64,000 bases of DNA from an uncultured Flavobacteriales bacterium (lineage in GTDB: Bacteria > Bacteroidota > Bacteroidia > Flavobacteriales > Schleiferiaceae): assembly GCA_905478295.1 (NCBI GenBank), contig CAJQHZ010000001.1, forward strand, positions 1 through 64,000, written 5' to 3'. The notes beneath the pieces are model-generated. The model saw only the letters and a list, made by a program, of their open reading frames with translations, was not told the DNA's origin and made no database searches. A program made the translations under genes and the position numbers. Positions 43,606-52,840 of this stretch are shown piece after piece; the stretch's first letter is position 1, and each line of letters starts with the position of its first letter.

Positions 43606-44610
43606 TTAGTAAACGTGAGTCACAACACCATTAATGTAATCATAGGCACCAGAGCCGTCTTGACGTAGTTCCCAGATGATCGTTGCAATGCTGAAATCAG
43701 CTTCCATGCCTGTCGGAAGCGTTGGCTTGTTGATATGGAATTGGAAAGGCGTATAGCGTGTTCCGTAGATGTCCCCAGCTGCATAAGCATTGCCCAAAGG
43801 ATTGATATCTCCTAGGTTCATTCCCCATGGGCCTAATGCGGTCGTAGAAGTATCGCTAGTAGCGGCATCAGAGCTTTCAAGCCAGCCTACGACTGCTGTA
43901 GTCGCATGGTCATAAAGTACTTCATCGTGAGTGTATATCGTACCAGATGTAATTAACGGTGTTCCCGCAACAACAGCAGCATCTTGCGCCCATGTAGATG
44001 GTGTTGTGCCAGATCCAGTACTTACTTTAGGAAGTGAACTTACTTGATTCAAGTCCACGCCATTGCCGTAATCTTTAGCAACAACGCCGTTAAGCAGAAG
44101 GTAAGATTGAACCATGTAAATATTTTCCGTTTTCGTCTCAAGCACTTTGACACGAGGATAAACGGTAAAACCTGTACCTGCGTCATTGAGCATAACATCT
44201 GCCTCAAGACCAAAAGCAACTTCTGCCAAAGTTGCCGCCGCCGCGGCTGTTGTCGGGCTTTGACCAACATCAGTATTATTTACATAGAAGTTAGGTACAC
44301 CAGAAGTTGGGAAATTATCATCAAACTTAGCAGAAGCCTCGTTATCAGTAGAGAACCAATCACCAACATGGTTGGCAACTAAAACTACGCTATCTCCCAA
44401 CACGCCGTCTAGCATTGTCATTATCTCAGCACCATTAGGGCAGTATTGACACCATGCACCGGTTGTCTCAATCACCAATGGGCGGACTACACCACTAACA
44501 GTTAAAGAATCTCCCGGGTATGTCGCCGGTGCAGGTTCAGGACCTCCAGTATCACACGAAGTGAGGAATAATGCGCCGAAAACAGCGCTTAATGCGATTA
44601 ATTTTTTCAT
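43606..44610 (-). CDS. Omp28-related lipoprotein with thioredoxin-like CxxC
   Basis: A 334-residue protein starting MKKLIALSAVFGALFLTSCD: a type II signal peptide with lipobox LTSC, so a lipid-anchored envelope protein. VIETTGAWCQYCPNGAEIM resembles a thioredoxin-fold active site (CxxC, CQYC), and SGVPNFYVNN supplies a cis-Pro-like segment. The rest is beta-rich and ends WELRQDGSGAYDYINGVVTH. It matches the layout of Bacteroidota Omp28-related proteins; the role is unknown, possibly redox or adhesion. A start eight codons upstream is possible but the lipobox spacing favours this one. Confidence 0.8.
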   Translation of the reverse strand: MKKLIALSAVFGALFLTSCDTGGPEPAPATYPGDSLTVSGVVRPLVIETTGAWCQYCPNGAEIMTMLDGVLGDSVVLVANHVGDWFSTDNEASAKFDDNFPTSGVPNFYVNNTDVGQSPTTAAAAATLAEVAFGLEADVMLNDAGTGFTVYPRVKVLETKTENIYMVQSYLLLNGVVAKDYGNGVDLNQVSSLPKVSTGSGTTPSTWAQDAAVVAGTPLITSGTIYTHDEVLYDHATTAVVGWLESSDAATSDTSTTALGPWGMNLGDINPLGNAYAAGDIYGTRYTPFQFHINKPTLPTGMEADFSIATIIWELRQDGSGAYDYINGVVTHVY

Positions 44611-44657
44611 AGGTCGTAATATGTCTTTTAACAACTCACTAAATTATCGAAAAATCA

Positions 44658-45608
44658 TCAATCATTTACATGAAATATGTAAACGGGTAGATGGTCCGAG
44701 TAACCGTACGTGTAGAATTGGCCTAAATAGGCTCTTTTAGGCTTGTATCCGCCCCATTTAGTGTCAGTTTCAAGCAAGAGTGGTGGTGCAAGAATCCTGC
44801 CTAGATACTGTCTTTTGCTCCGATATAGCGCGAGATCAATATGTTGCCACCGGCCTTGAAACTTGTACGTGCCATTAATGTTTTTAGGGTGTGAAAAACC
44901 AGGGGCAGTCCAGCCGCTGTCCATGATGTTTTGAAAATAATCTGCGGTAGATAAATCGTTAAAATCCCCAACTATTAATTGGTTTTGAGCGCTATCGCAA
45001 TCCAGTTCAGCCAAAACTGCAGATAAAGCCATCCTTCGAAAGGGCGCACTTTTCAATGCACCACCTCTTTTTGACGGGAGGTGGACGATGACACTGGTTA
45101 AATCGATACTGTCTTTTTGAGACGCACTTCTTGTAACTAAGAGCAACGCATCTCGAGTTTTAAAGTGACCTGAGCTGTACGTAATGGGTTTGCTTTGAAT
45201 GACCCGGGAGGTGCTAAGATTAATAAGAGCGCCGCAATCGATGCCTCTGCGGTCGGGACTGTCAAAATGTACAATTCGCCAGGGTCCAAAGCTTCTAATT
45301 GCTTTGTGCTTTGCTAAATCTAGGAGGACTGTACGGTTTTCTACTTCGGCAACGGCAATGATATCGATGGTATGTTCTGTAGTGTTCATCGCAGACCGAA
45401 GTGCGCGAGCAGTCTGTCGAATTTTTAGAAAATAGGTTGGGCTGGCATAGGAGTATGCCCCATTTGGTGTAAAATCAAAATCGTTTTTACCTCGGTCGTG
45501 TAAAGTGTCAAATAGGTTTTCGACATTATAAAATAGGATGTGTTGCGCCAAGCTAGAATAGGAACACAATGAGAATAGAAGACAGTAGTTGAAGAGAATA
45601 TGCCGCAT
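44658..45608 (-). CDS. Secreted endonuclease/exonuclease/phosphatase-family protein
   Basis: A 316-residue protein with a signal peptide (about 1-21, ending SLAQ). Catalytic landmarks of the EEP superfamily are present: FYNVENLFDT (Asn), IIAVAEVENR (metal-binding Glu), GPWRIVHFDSPDRRG, QLIVGDFNDL (DxN) and YGYSDHLPVY (SDH at the C-terminus). Members hydrolyse DNA, RNA, phosphoinositides or similar; the substrate is not evident. The signal peptide suggests a periplasmic or extracellular nuclease or phosphatase. It lies 48 bp upstream of the Omp28-like gene on the same strand. Confidence 0.9.
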   Translation of the reverse strand: MRHILFNYCLLFSLCSYSSLAQHILFYNVENLFDTLHDRGKNDFDFTPNGAYSYASPTYFLKIRQTARALRSAMNTTEHTIDIIAVAEVENRTVLLDLAKHKAIRSFGPWRIVHFDSPDRRGIDCGALINLSTSRVIQSKPITYSSGHFKTRDALLLVTRSASQKDSIDLTSVIVHLPSKRGGALKSAPFRRMALSAVLAELDCDSAQNQLIVGDFNDLSTADYFQNIMDSGWTAPGFSHPKNINGTYKFQGRWQHIDLALYRSKRQYLGRILAPPLLLETDTKWGGYKPKRAYLGQFYTYGYSDHLPVYIFHVND

Positions 45609-45673
45609 TCGTTGATAACGACGATACGGGGTTGTTACATATTCGGTGTTGAAAGATTTACAGATTCAACAAA

Positions 45674-46852
45674 TCAATCGAAATACAGTAATGAAGAGTC
45701 GCCGTAACTTAAGAATCGATAGTCTTCCGCAAGGGCATGTTGGTAGACTTCCTGCCAGCGTTTTCCAATTCCAGCGCTGACTAAAAGAAGAAGGGTTGAG
45801 CCAGGTTGATGGAAATTGGTAATGATTCCTTTAACCGATTTAATGCGATAGCCCGGCTTTATCATTAGCTGTGTTTTTAACGTGGTCGACTGAATGTTGT
45901 GGGTTTTCAAATAGTCTAAAAGCGCCGAATAAGCTTCTTCAGTACTAAAGGAGTTGTTTAAGGAGTATGCTTCGAATTGGCCTAAATCTTCTAATGGCTG
46001 ACCATGCAATATTTTTACTCCCATCCAATGGCAGCTTTCCAGTGTTCTCAAACTCGTCGTTCCAACAGCGAATCTAGTGCCTTTATGAGCTAGGTAGCGT
46101 TCCAGCCAATCGCGACTTAAAAGCAATTCCTCTGAATGCATTTCGTGCTTTTCAACGGCGCCATCGTCTAAAGGCTTGAATGTCCCGGCGCCCACATGAA
46201 GAGTAACTTCAAACCAATGGTGATATTTTGCCGTTAACTGATCGAATACCTTTGGGGTAAAATGCAATCCAGCCGTTGGAGCAGCTACGGAGCCGTTGCT
46301 CGCTGCATAAACGGTCTGGTACCGTTCAATATCTGCATTTTCCGCATCCCTATTCATATAGGGCGGAAGCGGGATTTTGCCAGCGACGTCTAATACCCTA
46401 CTAAAAGCGGCTTCGCTGTTCCAGCTAAAATGAATTACGAAGGCGTGACCTATACGAATCCCTTTTTCAGCCGTCAGGACTAGGTCATCGCCGAGATCTA
46501 GATGCAGCGCATGATCTTTCCACCGTTTTAGGTTGCCCACGAGACATTCGAATTGTATCTGGCGCGTGGCGTTCATACTATCTTCAACACTCATTTGATA
46601 CGGCCCCAGACAAAATACCTCGATGGGTTTGGCGCCCGTGGTCTTGGTAAAATGAAGACGCGCTTTAATGACCCTCGTGTTGTTAAATATAAGCTGGCTA
46701 TTATCAGGGAGGAGATCAGGAAGTTTTGAGAACGATTGGTCTTCAATCTTACCGTCGCGATACACAAGAAGTTTGCTCGCATCACGTTGTTCCAATGGGT
46801 GTGTTGCGATGCGGTGTTCGGGAAGTAGGTATTCGAAATCGGACTTTTGCAT
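45674..46852 (-). CDS. queA: tRNA preQ1(34) S-adenosylmethionine ribosyltransferase-isomerase QueA
   Basis: A 392-residue enzyme that transfers and rearranges ribose from SAM onto preQ1-tRNA, making epoxyqueuosine. Motifs: YLLPEHRIATHPLEQRDASK at the N-terminus, LIFNNTRVIKARL, GKIPLPPYM, YQTVYAASNGSVAAPTAGLH, VTLHVGAGTFKPL, HSEELLLS and ITNFHQPGSTLLLLVSA. It is slightly longer than E. coli QueA (356). It has its own promoter and is divergent from a glycosyltransferase gene. Confidence 0.95.
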   Translation of the reverse strand: MQKSDFEYLLPEHRIATHPLEQRDASKLLVYRDGKIEDQSFSKLPDLLPDNSQLIFNNTRVIKARLHFTKTTGAKPIEVFCLGPYQMSVEDSMNATRQIQFECLVGNLKRWKDHALHLDLGDDLVLTAEKGIRIGHAFVIHFSWNSEAAFSRVLDVAGKIPLPPYMNRDAENADIERYQTVYAASNGSVAAPTAGLHFTPKVFDQLTAKYHHWFEVTLHVGAGTFKPLDDGAVEKHEMHSEELLLSRDWLERYLAHKGTRFAVGTTSLRTLESCHWMGVKILHGQPLEDLGQFEAYSLNNSFSTEEAYSALLDYLKTHNIQSTTLKTQLMIKPGYRIKSVKGIITNFHQPGSTLLLLVSAGIGKRWQEVYQHALAEDYRFLSYGDSSLLYFD

Positions 46853-46869
46853 GGTAAATTCGCTCGATG

Positions 46870-46877
46870 CAAATGTA
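46870..46877 (-). promoter_or_regulatory. queA promoter -7 box
   Basis: TACATTTG on the minus strand matches TAnnTTTG, 17 nt before the ATG at 46852. The divergent glycosyltransferase has TACCTTTA (46886-46893) 20 nt before its ATG, with one mismatch. Confidence 0.5.
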
Positions 46878-46913
46878 GGTATCGCTACCTTTACCTAAAG
46901 AACGAATTCTCGC

Positions 46914-48017
46914 ATGCCTAAAAAGATCATTCTTTCCACTACCAACGACATTAGTACGGACAACCGCGTGCACAAGGTGGCCATGCTCTTGTTGGAATTG
47001 GGGTACGATGTGCGTTGGGTAGGGCGGTTATTGCCGAATAGCGTGCCGCTTGATAGACCGTATAAGACGACGCGAATGCGATTATTTTTTAAAAAAGGCG
47101 GTCTGTTTTACGCGGAATTTCAGGTGCGGTTATTTTTCTTTCTGTTGCTGAATAGGGCGTCGGTAGTGCTGTCGAATGATCTCGATACACTGCTGCCTAA
47201 TTATTTGATATCCCGTCTCTACAACACTCCGCTTGTTTACGACAGTCATGAATATTTCTGCGGGGTACCTGAGATTCAAGGAAGGTGGGTTAAAAAAGTT
47301 TGGCTTGCTGTCGAGCGCAGTATTTTCCCTAAGCTTACAGACGTGTGGACGGTAAATGAAAGTATTGCCGACCTTTACGAAAAGGATTACGGTATTCGAC
47401 CTCAGGTGTTTCGAAACATCAGTCCCAGGCCGCAAGCATCTGAGCCTAAAACAAGGCGAGAATTAGGACTGCCGGAGCACATGCGTATTGCAATAAATCA
47501 AGGTTCAGGTATGAATGTTGACAGAGGTCTAGAGGAAGCGGTATCGGCCGTTGCTGGTATGGAAGGGTGGCTTTTGCTTTTGGTGGGCAGTGGAGATGCT
47601 ATTCCAAGTTTAAAAGAAAAAGTAGCTCAAGAAGGTTGGCAGGGGAAAGTGAAATTTATTGATCGCTTGCCTTATGAACAACTATTGCACTACACGGCCG
47701 CTGCTGATGTCGGTTTAAGTCTAGATAAAGATTCAAATATCAATTACCGTTTTTCGCTCCCCAATAAACTTTTCGACTACATCCAATGCAACACACCTGT
47801 GGTGACTTCTCGGGTAGTTGAGGTAAAGCGAATTGTTGAAGACTACAATGTTGGACTAACGGTACATGTGGAAAATATATTAGCCTTACGTAGATCTATT
47901 GCTGCCGTAGCGGAGCATCGTGAAGCCTATGAGCCAGGATTAAAGCATGCTCAAGAAGCTTTGAGTTGGGAAAAAGAGTGCATTCCGCTTAGAAATTTCT
48001 ACGCCCAATTTTTATAG
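46914..48017 (+). CDS. Glycosyltransferase (GT4-like)
   Basis: A 367-residue GT-B enzyme. The N-terminus KKIILSTTNDISTDNRVHKV with DNRVHK is typical for Bacteroidota family 4 glycosyltransferases. YDSHEYFCGVPEIQGRWVKK and YGIRPQVFRNISP follow in the acceptor half. The donor half contains INQGSGMNVDRGLEEAV, AAADVGLSLDKDSNINYRFS and LPNKLFDYIQCNTPVVTSRV. It probably acts at the cytosolic membrane face in surface polysaccharide synthesis. Its last 29 bp overlap the convergent GT2 gene. Confidence 0.88.
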   Translation: MPKKIILSTTNDISTDNRVHKVAMLLLELGYDVRWVGRLLPNSVPLDRPYKTTRMRLFFKKGGLFYAEFQVRLFFFLLLNRASVVLSNDLDTLLPNYLISRLYNTPLVYDSHEYFCGVPEIQGRWVKKVWLAVERSIFPKLTDVWTVNESIADLYEKDYGIRPQVFRNISPRPQASEPKTRRELGLPEHMRIAINQGSGMNVDRGLEEAVSAVAGMEGWLLLLVGSGDAIPSLKEKVAQEGWQGKVKFIDRLPYEQLLHYTAAADVGLSLDKDSNINYRFSLPNKLFDYIQCNTPVVTSRVVEVKRIVEDYNVGLTVHVENILALRRSIAAVAEHREAYEPGLKHAQEALSWEKECIPLRNFYAQFL

Positions 48018-48903
48018 CGTGTCTCGATAAACGGAGAAGCTTGTAAAAATCAAAAAGCAAGACGCTTCGTACGCCACCCATGAGCAATGCACGTATGCTG
48101 CTTGCAAACAGGATGCTTAAAAGTCGAACTAAGTGCACTATTCCGGTCCGTTGAAGTTTTCGGTAGACCGCAAATAATCGGACCTCTTCGTCAATTTTAC
48201 CTTCTCGAATAAGCGCTACGAGGTTATCTACAGCAAGGTCTGTTTTGTCAAGAAATTCTGCGTCGCTATCTCCGTCTAAATGGTAGGCGGGATTATCGAT
48301 ATGTGTTATGGTTTTACAGGCGTAACGTAATTCTTGCCCGAATAGAGTGTCTTCGTGCCCATATTGTTTTAGACTTTCATCAAAAGGATGTTGAAGGAAA
48401 GTAGCGCGTGAAATAGCGAAATTAAAGGCGCTAAAATTCGCATGAGGGTTTCCTGCGCGTTTGTTCGCGGCTATGGCTTCTTTGCGTTGGCCGATAGCAA
48501 AACGAAGACTGGAGCGGCTGTGCCAGTATGCTGTTCCGCCAACGACAACTTCGGCTCCATTTAGAGCGGTACAATAGGCGATCAGAAATCGATTGGGATA
48601 GACTGGAAGTGCGTCTGCGTCAAGAAACAGTAAGTAATTTCCTTTTGAGGCTTTGGCAATGGTATTTCGATTGTTACTGCGCCCAAGATCATTAGGATGG
48701 TGGAGGTAACGCAAGCCGTATTGGGTTTCCCATTGCTTTGCATCAGCGGCTGGTTCTGGGTGCTGATCCCCTGCAATAATTTCAACAGTCCAATCTTTAG
48801 ATAAAGCACGCTTCCCATAGTCTAGCGCATTCAAAAGCGCGCCGAGATCGTCGCCGAAACTAGCAATACAAATGCTCAACGTATTTTGACTCGGCGCGTC
48901 CAA
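47989..48903 (-). CDS. Glycosyltransferase family 2 (GT-A)
   Basis: A 304-residue GT-A glycosyltransferase starting from TTG at 48903 (MDAPSQNTLSICIASFGDD). It has the nucleotide-binding strand LSICIASFGDD, HHPNDLGRSNNRNTIAKASK, the metal-binding DxD in LLFLDADALP and YGHEDTLFGQELRYACKT (catalytic ED region). Two hydrophobic segments near the C-terminus (LVRLLSILFASSIRALLMGG) suggest membrane association. Its start is 6 bp after the FtsE-like gene stop, so both are co-transcribed. Confidence 0.87.
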   Translation of the reverse strand: MDAPSQNTLSICIASFGDDLGALLNALDYGKRALSKDWTVEIIAGDQHPEPAADAKQWETQYGLRYLHHPNDLGRSNNRNTIAKASKGNYLLFLDADALPVYPNRFLIAYCTALNGAEVVVGGTAYWHSRSSLRFAIGQRKEAIAANKRAGNPHANFSAFNFAISRATFLQHPFDESLKQYGHEDTLFGQELRYACKTITHIDNPAYHLDGDSDAEFLDKTDLAVDNLVALIREGKIDEEVRLFAVYRKLQRTGIVHLVRLLSILFASSIRALLMGGVRSVLLFDFYKLLRLSRHAIKIGRRNF

Positions 48904-48909
48904 AAGATT

Positions 48910-49587
48910 TTAGAAGGCTTGCACTTGAGCACTGCTCACTCCGCCGTTTTCCACTTTTAGTGTGCGGTTAGCGTATTTATGGATCAATTGAAAATCGTGT
49001 GTTGCCATCAAAACAGCCTTGCCTTGTTCAGTTAAGCTCAGCAATAAGCTCATGATTTCTTCTGAGGTACGGGGGTCTAAATTCCCTGTAGGCTCATCTG
49101 CAAGGATGATTTTAGGATCGTTTAACAGTGCACGCGCTATGGCTACTCTTTGCTGCTCTCCACCTGAGATTTCGAAGGTGCTCTTATGCTTTTTATTTTG
49201 CATACCCACTAAGGATAGGACTTCTACAATTCTCTTGGCACGTGCTTCCTTGTCTTTCCATCCTGTTGCACGCAGAACAAAATCTAGATTGCCTTCAACG
49301 CTTCGATCGCTGAGCAACTGAAAGTCTTGAAAGACGATGCCTAAATCACGGCGTAAGGCAGGGATACTTTTGTCCATTAGTCCATTAAGTTCGTGATCTG
49401 CAACGCGTCCTTCTCCTTGCGTTAAGGGCAAGTCACCGTAAAGTGTTTTTAGAACTGAGCTTTTGCCAGATCCCGTTTGCCCAATGAGATATACGAATTC
49501 ACCTGCACTGATTTCGAAGTTTACCGCGCTAAGAACGAGGTGTTTGCCTTGGAAAATAGATGCGTTTTTTAAAGCGACTAAAGCCAT
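48910..49587 (-). CDS. ftsE: FtsE-like ABC transporter ATPase
   Basis: A 225-residue ATP-binding cassette protein: Walker A IGQTGSGKSSVLKTL, Q-loop VFQDFQLLSDRSVEGNLDF, signature ISGGEQQRVAIARALLND, Walker B KIILADEPTGNLDP, H-loop MATHDFQL. The FQDFQLL and RSVEGNLDFVLRATG segments resemble FtsE, which works with FtsX to control septal cell-wall hydrolases. No FtsX gene is adjacent, so the partner must be elsewhere. A LolD-like role cannot be excluded. It is upstream of a GT2 gene in the same transcript. Confidence 0.78.
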   Translation of the reverse strand: MALVALKNASIFQGKHLVLSAVNFEISAGEFVYLIGQTGSGKSSVLKTLYGDLPLTQGEGRVADHELNGLMDKSIPALRRDLGIVFQDFQLLSDRSVEGNLDFVLRATGWKDKEARAKRIVEVLSLVGMQNKKHKSTFEISGGEQQRVAIARALLNDPKIILADEPTGNLDPRTSEEIMSLLLSLTEQGKAVLMATHDFQLIHKYANRTLKVENGGVSSAQVQAF

Positions 49588-49753
49588 TTAGTAAAAGATC
49601 AGTTATAGGGCTACAAGCTATTAAATCCTCACTACATAACATACCAAAGTAGCGAGGTTCTGCGTTTTTTCATGTGAATAACTCCCCTTAATAAACCTGT
49701 TTTAACGTACCGCGTACGAAGGGCTACGTTTATTTTTAAGGATAAACCTGAAG

Positions 49754-52700
49754 ATGATGAGAAGATTTCTCTACAGCGCGTTGTTGCTGGCCTTTACTCA
49801 TTTAGGTATTGCTCAAGAAACACCTTTAGAAGCGGGACTTGAAGCAACCTACAGTGAAAGTGTTGATTTGTTCGAAGACGGACTCTATGCAGCAGCAAGA
49901 GTTGGTTTTGACGAACTGCTTGAGTCAAATTTACCGACGCAGAGCTTTTTGAAGGAGGAGAGCAGCTTTTATCGCGCGCTTTGTGCACTTTATCTGATGA
50001 ATGAAAACAGCGAATACTTTTTGACGTATTTCGCTCAAACGTATCCATTGAGTCCACGTTGGCAGGAAGCACACATCACAGCGGCAAATTATTATTTTAA
50101 TAATCGCAGATATAAAAAAGTCGTGCAATGGCTAGGGGCTATAGACCAGCAGGATGTTTCTACTAGTTTTAGAAGTGAATACTATTTTAAATTGGCGTAC
50201 AGTTATCTGATGGCCAAAGATGCAGATAAGGCGCGAAATCTATTTTTTCAGGGTAAGGATTACAAAGGAGAATACCGCAGTCATCACAGGTACTATTATG
50301 GACATATTGCTTACGAGGCAGGACAGTACAGCACTGCTGTTGAGCAGTTCAAGCTGCTTGTGGGTGATGATAGATTCGGAGGCGTAGTGCCTTATTACTT
50401 GAGTCAGATTTATTACAAGACGGGCGAAATCGATGAATTGCTGCGTGTTGGAGAGGCGTTATTGGAGCAAGCAGTGGCGTCACGAGCGGCTGAGGTTGCA
50501 AAACTCATCGGTGAAGGCTATTACCAAAAGAAAGATTGGAAATCAGCAGCACTGTATTTAGAAAAACATCAGGTGTTGGGGGGTAAGCTAGACCAGCAAG
50601 ACCATTATAAATTGGGTTTTGTGCTTTACAAGACTAGCCGTTATGAAGAGGCAATCAATGCATTTAATAAGATTCACAATCGGGGAGATGATTTAGGGCA
50701 GAGTGCTTACTACCATCTGGCAGATTGCTATCTAAAAACCGGCAAAAAAACCGAAGCCCAATCCGCTTTTTTCCGCGCTAGTGAAAGTGGAAAAGATCAG
50801 TCGCTCCGAGAAGATGCCTATTTTAATTACGCAAAATTGGCCTATGATTCGAGTACGCCATTTGAACAGCCTTTAGATATTTTTAAAGCCTTTTTAAGCA
50901 CCTATCCCAACAGTCGTTACCGTCAAGAAGCGAATGAATACCTCGCAAATTTGTACCTGAGCTCTAAAGATTACGAGAGTGCGATGAAAGCAATTTCGGC
51001 TGCAGGTTTAGATCAGCCGACCATGCAAGGCGCGTATCAAAAGGTAGCTTATTTCAGGGGAGTGCAGCATTTTAATGCAATACAGTATACCGCTGCAAGG
51101 CGTTTATTCAATAAGTCTTTAGACTATCCATTAAATAATATCTATGCGGCCTTAGCGCATTATTGGTTGGCAGAGATTGCATACAGAGAAGACGATTTTG
51201 ATGCAGCGCTCCTAGAAATTAATATGTTCGAGGCAACGCCGGGTTCTGCAACACTTAGTGAATACAGACGCAGCTTATACAACAAAGCGTATGCGTATTT
51301 CTCGAAAGAAGATTACCGCAATGCGGCAACTACTTTCCGGTTGTTCCTGAATAGCGCCAAACTTGGGAAAAAATTGGCAAATGACGCGGAACTCCGGTTG
51401 GCAGATTCCTATTTTATGACGGCCCAATATGCGAATGCCATAACGTATTACACCACTTACCTCGGAAGGCAAGTACCCGATGCCGATTACGCGGCATTCC
51501 AACGTTCGCTTTGTTATGGGTTAGTTGATGAACCTCAGAAAAAAGGGGATGCTTTGGAAGCGTTAGTGAAGCGATTCCCAAACTCTGTCTATGCAACTGA
51601 TGCGTATTTTGAATTGGGGGAAACGTATATGAAGCTGGGTAAAAACAAGCGCGCTGAAGCGATCTTTAATGCTTTTGTAGCAGATTATCCCAAGAGTCGT
51701 TTTGTTAAGAATGCGCATGTGGCACTGGGTTTAATATACCGCACGCAGGGGAATGGCGCAGCGGCTTTAACCGCTTTTAAAAGGGTTGTTGAAACGTATC
51801 CAAATACCCCTGAAAGTAAAGAGGCATTGGGACTGGCGAAAATTCAATATTCGGAACTGGACCAATTAGGCGACTATGTCGATTGGATACAAACACTTAC
51901 GGGTACAGATATTGGCCAGAGTGCACTGGATTCGACACTTTACAATGGTGCATTTGACCGCTACAGCTTGGGAGATTGCCCTGGTGCGAAAAAAGGCATG
52001 CTGGAATACCTCGCGAAATTTCCTGATGGTATTTTCCAAGTTCCTGCGAATTATTACATGGCCGAATGCGCTTTTGCTGAGGGCGAGGATGCAATGGCGA
52101 CTGCAGGATATGAAGCCGTGGAGCGCTCTGGAGAATTGAGTTTCCGTAAAAGAACAGTAGAGCGCTTGGCGAGCTTGTACTATGCGGATGAAGATTTTGA
52201 AGTTGCGTTTACATATTTCCAGCAAGTGGTCAGTCTAGTCGGGAATGCAGATGAAGGTCGTCGTGCGCGCTTAGGCTTAATGCGCTGCGCTAAGGCATTA
52301 GAGGATGTTCCTGTCGTTATGCAATATGCTGAAAGCTTATTGCAGGATGAAGGGCTTCCTGCAGAATGGCGATCAGAGGCATTAATGAATGCGGCGCGTA
52401 GTGCATTGCAAATGAGCGACAGTGCCAATGCAAAACGCTATTATACACAGGTAGCAGAGGAGATTAAAGGAGAGGCACAGGCTGAATCGAACTATTTTTT
52501 GGCCGAATTCGAGTTTGTACAGGCAAAATATGAAGCTTCGAATGAGCGCATCTTTTGGATGATTGATAATTTACCTACCTATCCACAGTGGCGATGGAAA
52601 TCCTTGTTGCTTATGGCAAAAAATTATGCCGGCCTTCAAGATGATTTCCAAGCGAATTACACACTCGATTTCATTATCGAAAATGCCGATTTTGGAACAT

Positions 52701-52834
52701 TGGCACAAGAGGCACAGCAGTTTAAGGCAGATCTAGCGCTGAATAGTGAACGAGAATCGCAGATGACTTTTGGCGTAGATAGCTTAAAAGTAGAAGGATC
52801 GGAATTAGAGGAGTTAGAAGAAATTGAAGAGTAA
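49754..52834 (+). CDS. Large secreted tetratricopeptide-repeat protein
   Basis: A 1026-residue protein with signal peptide (about 1-20, MMRRFLYSALLLAFTHLGIAQ). Nearly the whole chain consists of TPR-like helical pairs rich in A/Y/L/F, for example AYYHLADCYLKTGKKTEAQS, ATDAYFELGETYMKLGKNKR and NAHVALGLIYRTQGNGAAAL. YPKSRFVKNAHVALG and similar lines resemble the YbgF/Bam-type outer-membrane scaffolds. It ends in an acidic tail (ELEELEEIEE). It is 6 bp upstream of a beta-barrel gene, and similar TPR/barrel pairs are known in Bacteroidota; it probably assembles with that barrel. Confidence 0.8.
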   Translation: MMRRFLYSALLLAFTHLGIAQETPLEAGLEATYSESVDLFEDGLYAAARVGFDELLESNLPTQSFLKEESSFYRALCALYLMNENSEYFLTYFAQTYPLSPRWQEAHITAANYYFNNRRYKKVVQWLGAIDQQDVSTSFRSEYYFKLAYSYLMAKDADKARNLFFQGKDYKGEYRSHHRYYYGHIAYEAGQYSTAVEQFKLLVGDDRFGGVVPYYLSQIYYKTGEIDELLRVGEALLEQAVASRAAEVAKLIGEGYYQKKDWKSAALYLEKHQVLGGKLDQQDHYKLGFVLYKTSRYEEAINAFNKIHNRGDDLGQSAYYHLADCYLKTGKKTEAQSAFFRASESGKDQSLREDAYFNYAKLAYDSSTPFEQPLDIFKAFLSTYPNSRYRQEANEYLANLYLSSKDYESAMKAISAAGLDQPTMQGAYQKVAYFRGVQHFNAIQYTAARRLFNKSLDYPLNNIYAALAHYWLAEIAYREDDFDAALLEINMFEATPGSATLSEYRRSLYNKAYAYFSKEDYRNAATTFRLFLNSAKLGKKLANDAELRLADSYFMTAQYANAITYYTTYLGRQVPDADYAAFQRSLCYGLVDEPQKKGDALEALVKRFPNSVYATDAYFELGETYMKLGKNKRAEAIFNAFVADYPKSRFVKNAHVALGLIYRTQGNGAAALTAFKRVVETYPNTPESKEALGLAKIQYSELDQLGDYVDWIQTLTGTDIGQSALDSTLYNGAFDRYSLGDCPGAKKGMLEYLAKFPDGIFQVPANYYMAECAFAEGEDAMATAGYEAVERSGELSFRKRTVERLASLYYADEDFEVAFTYFQQVVSLVGNADEGRRARLGLMRCAKALEDVPVVMQYAESLLQDEGLPAEWRSEALMNAARSALQMSDSANAKRYYTQVAEEIKGEAQAESNYFLAEFEFVQAKYEASNERIFWMIDNLPTYPQWRWKSLLLMAKNYAGLQDDFQANYTLDFIIENADFGTLAQEAQQFKADLALNSERESQMTFGVDSLKVEGSELEELEEIEE

Positions 52835-52840
52835 CGACAT

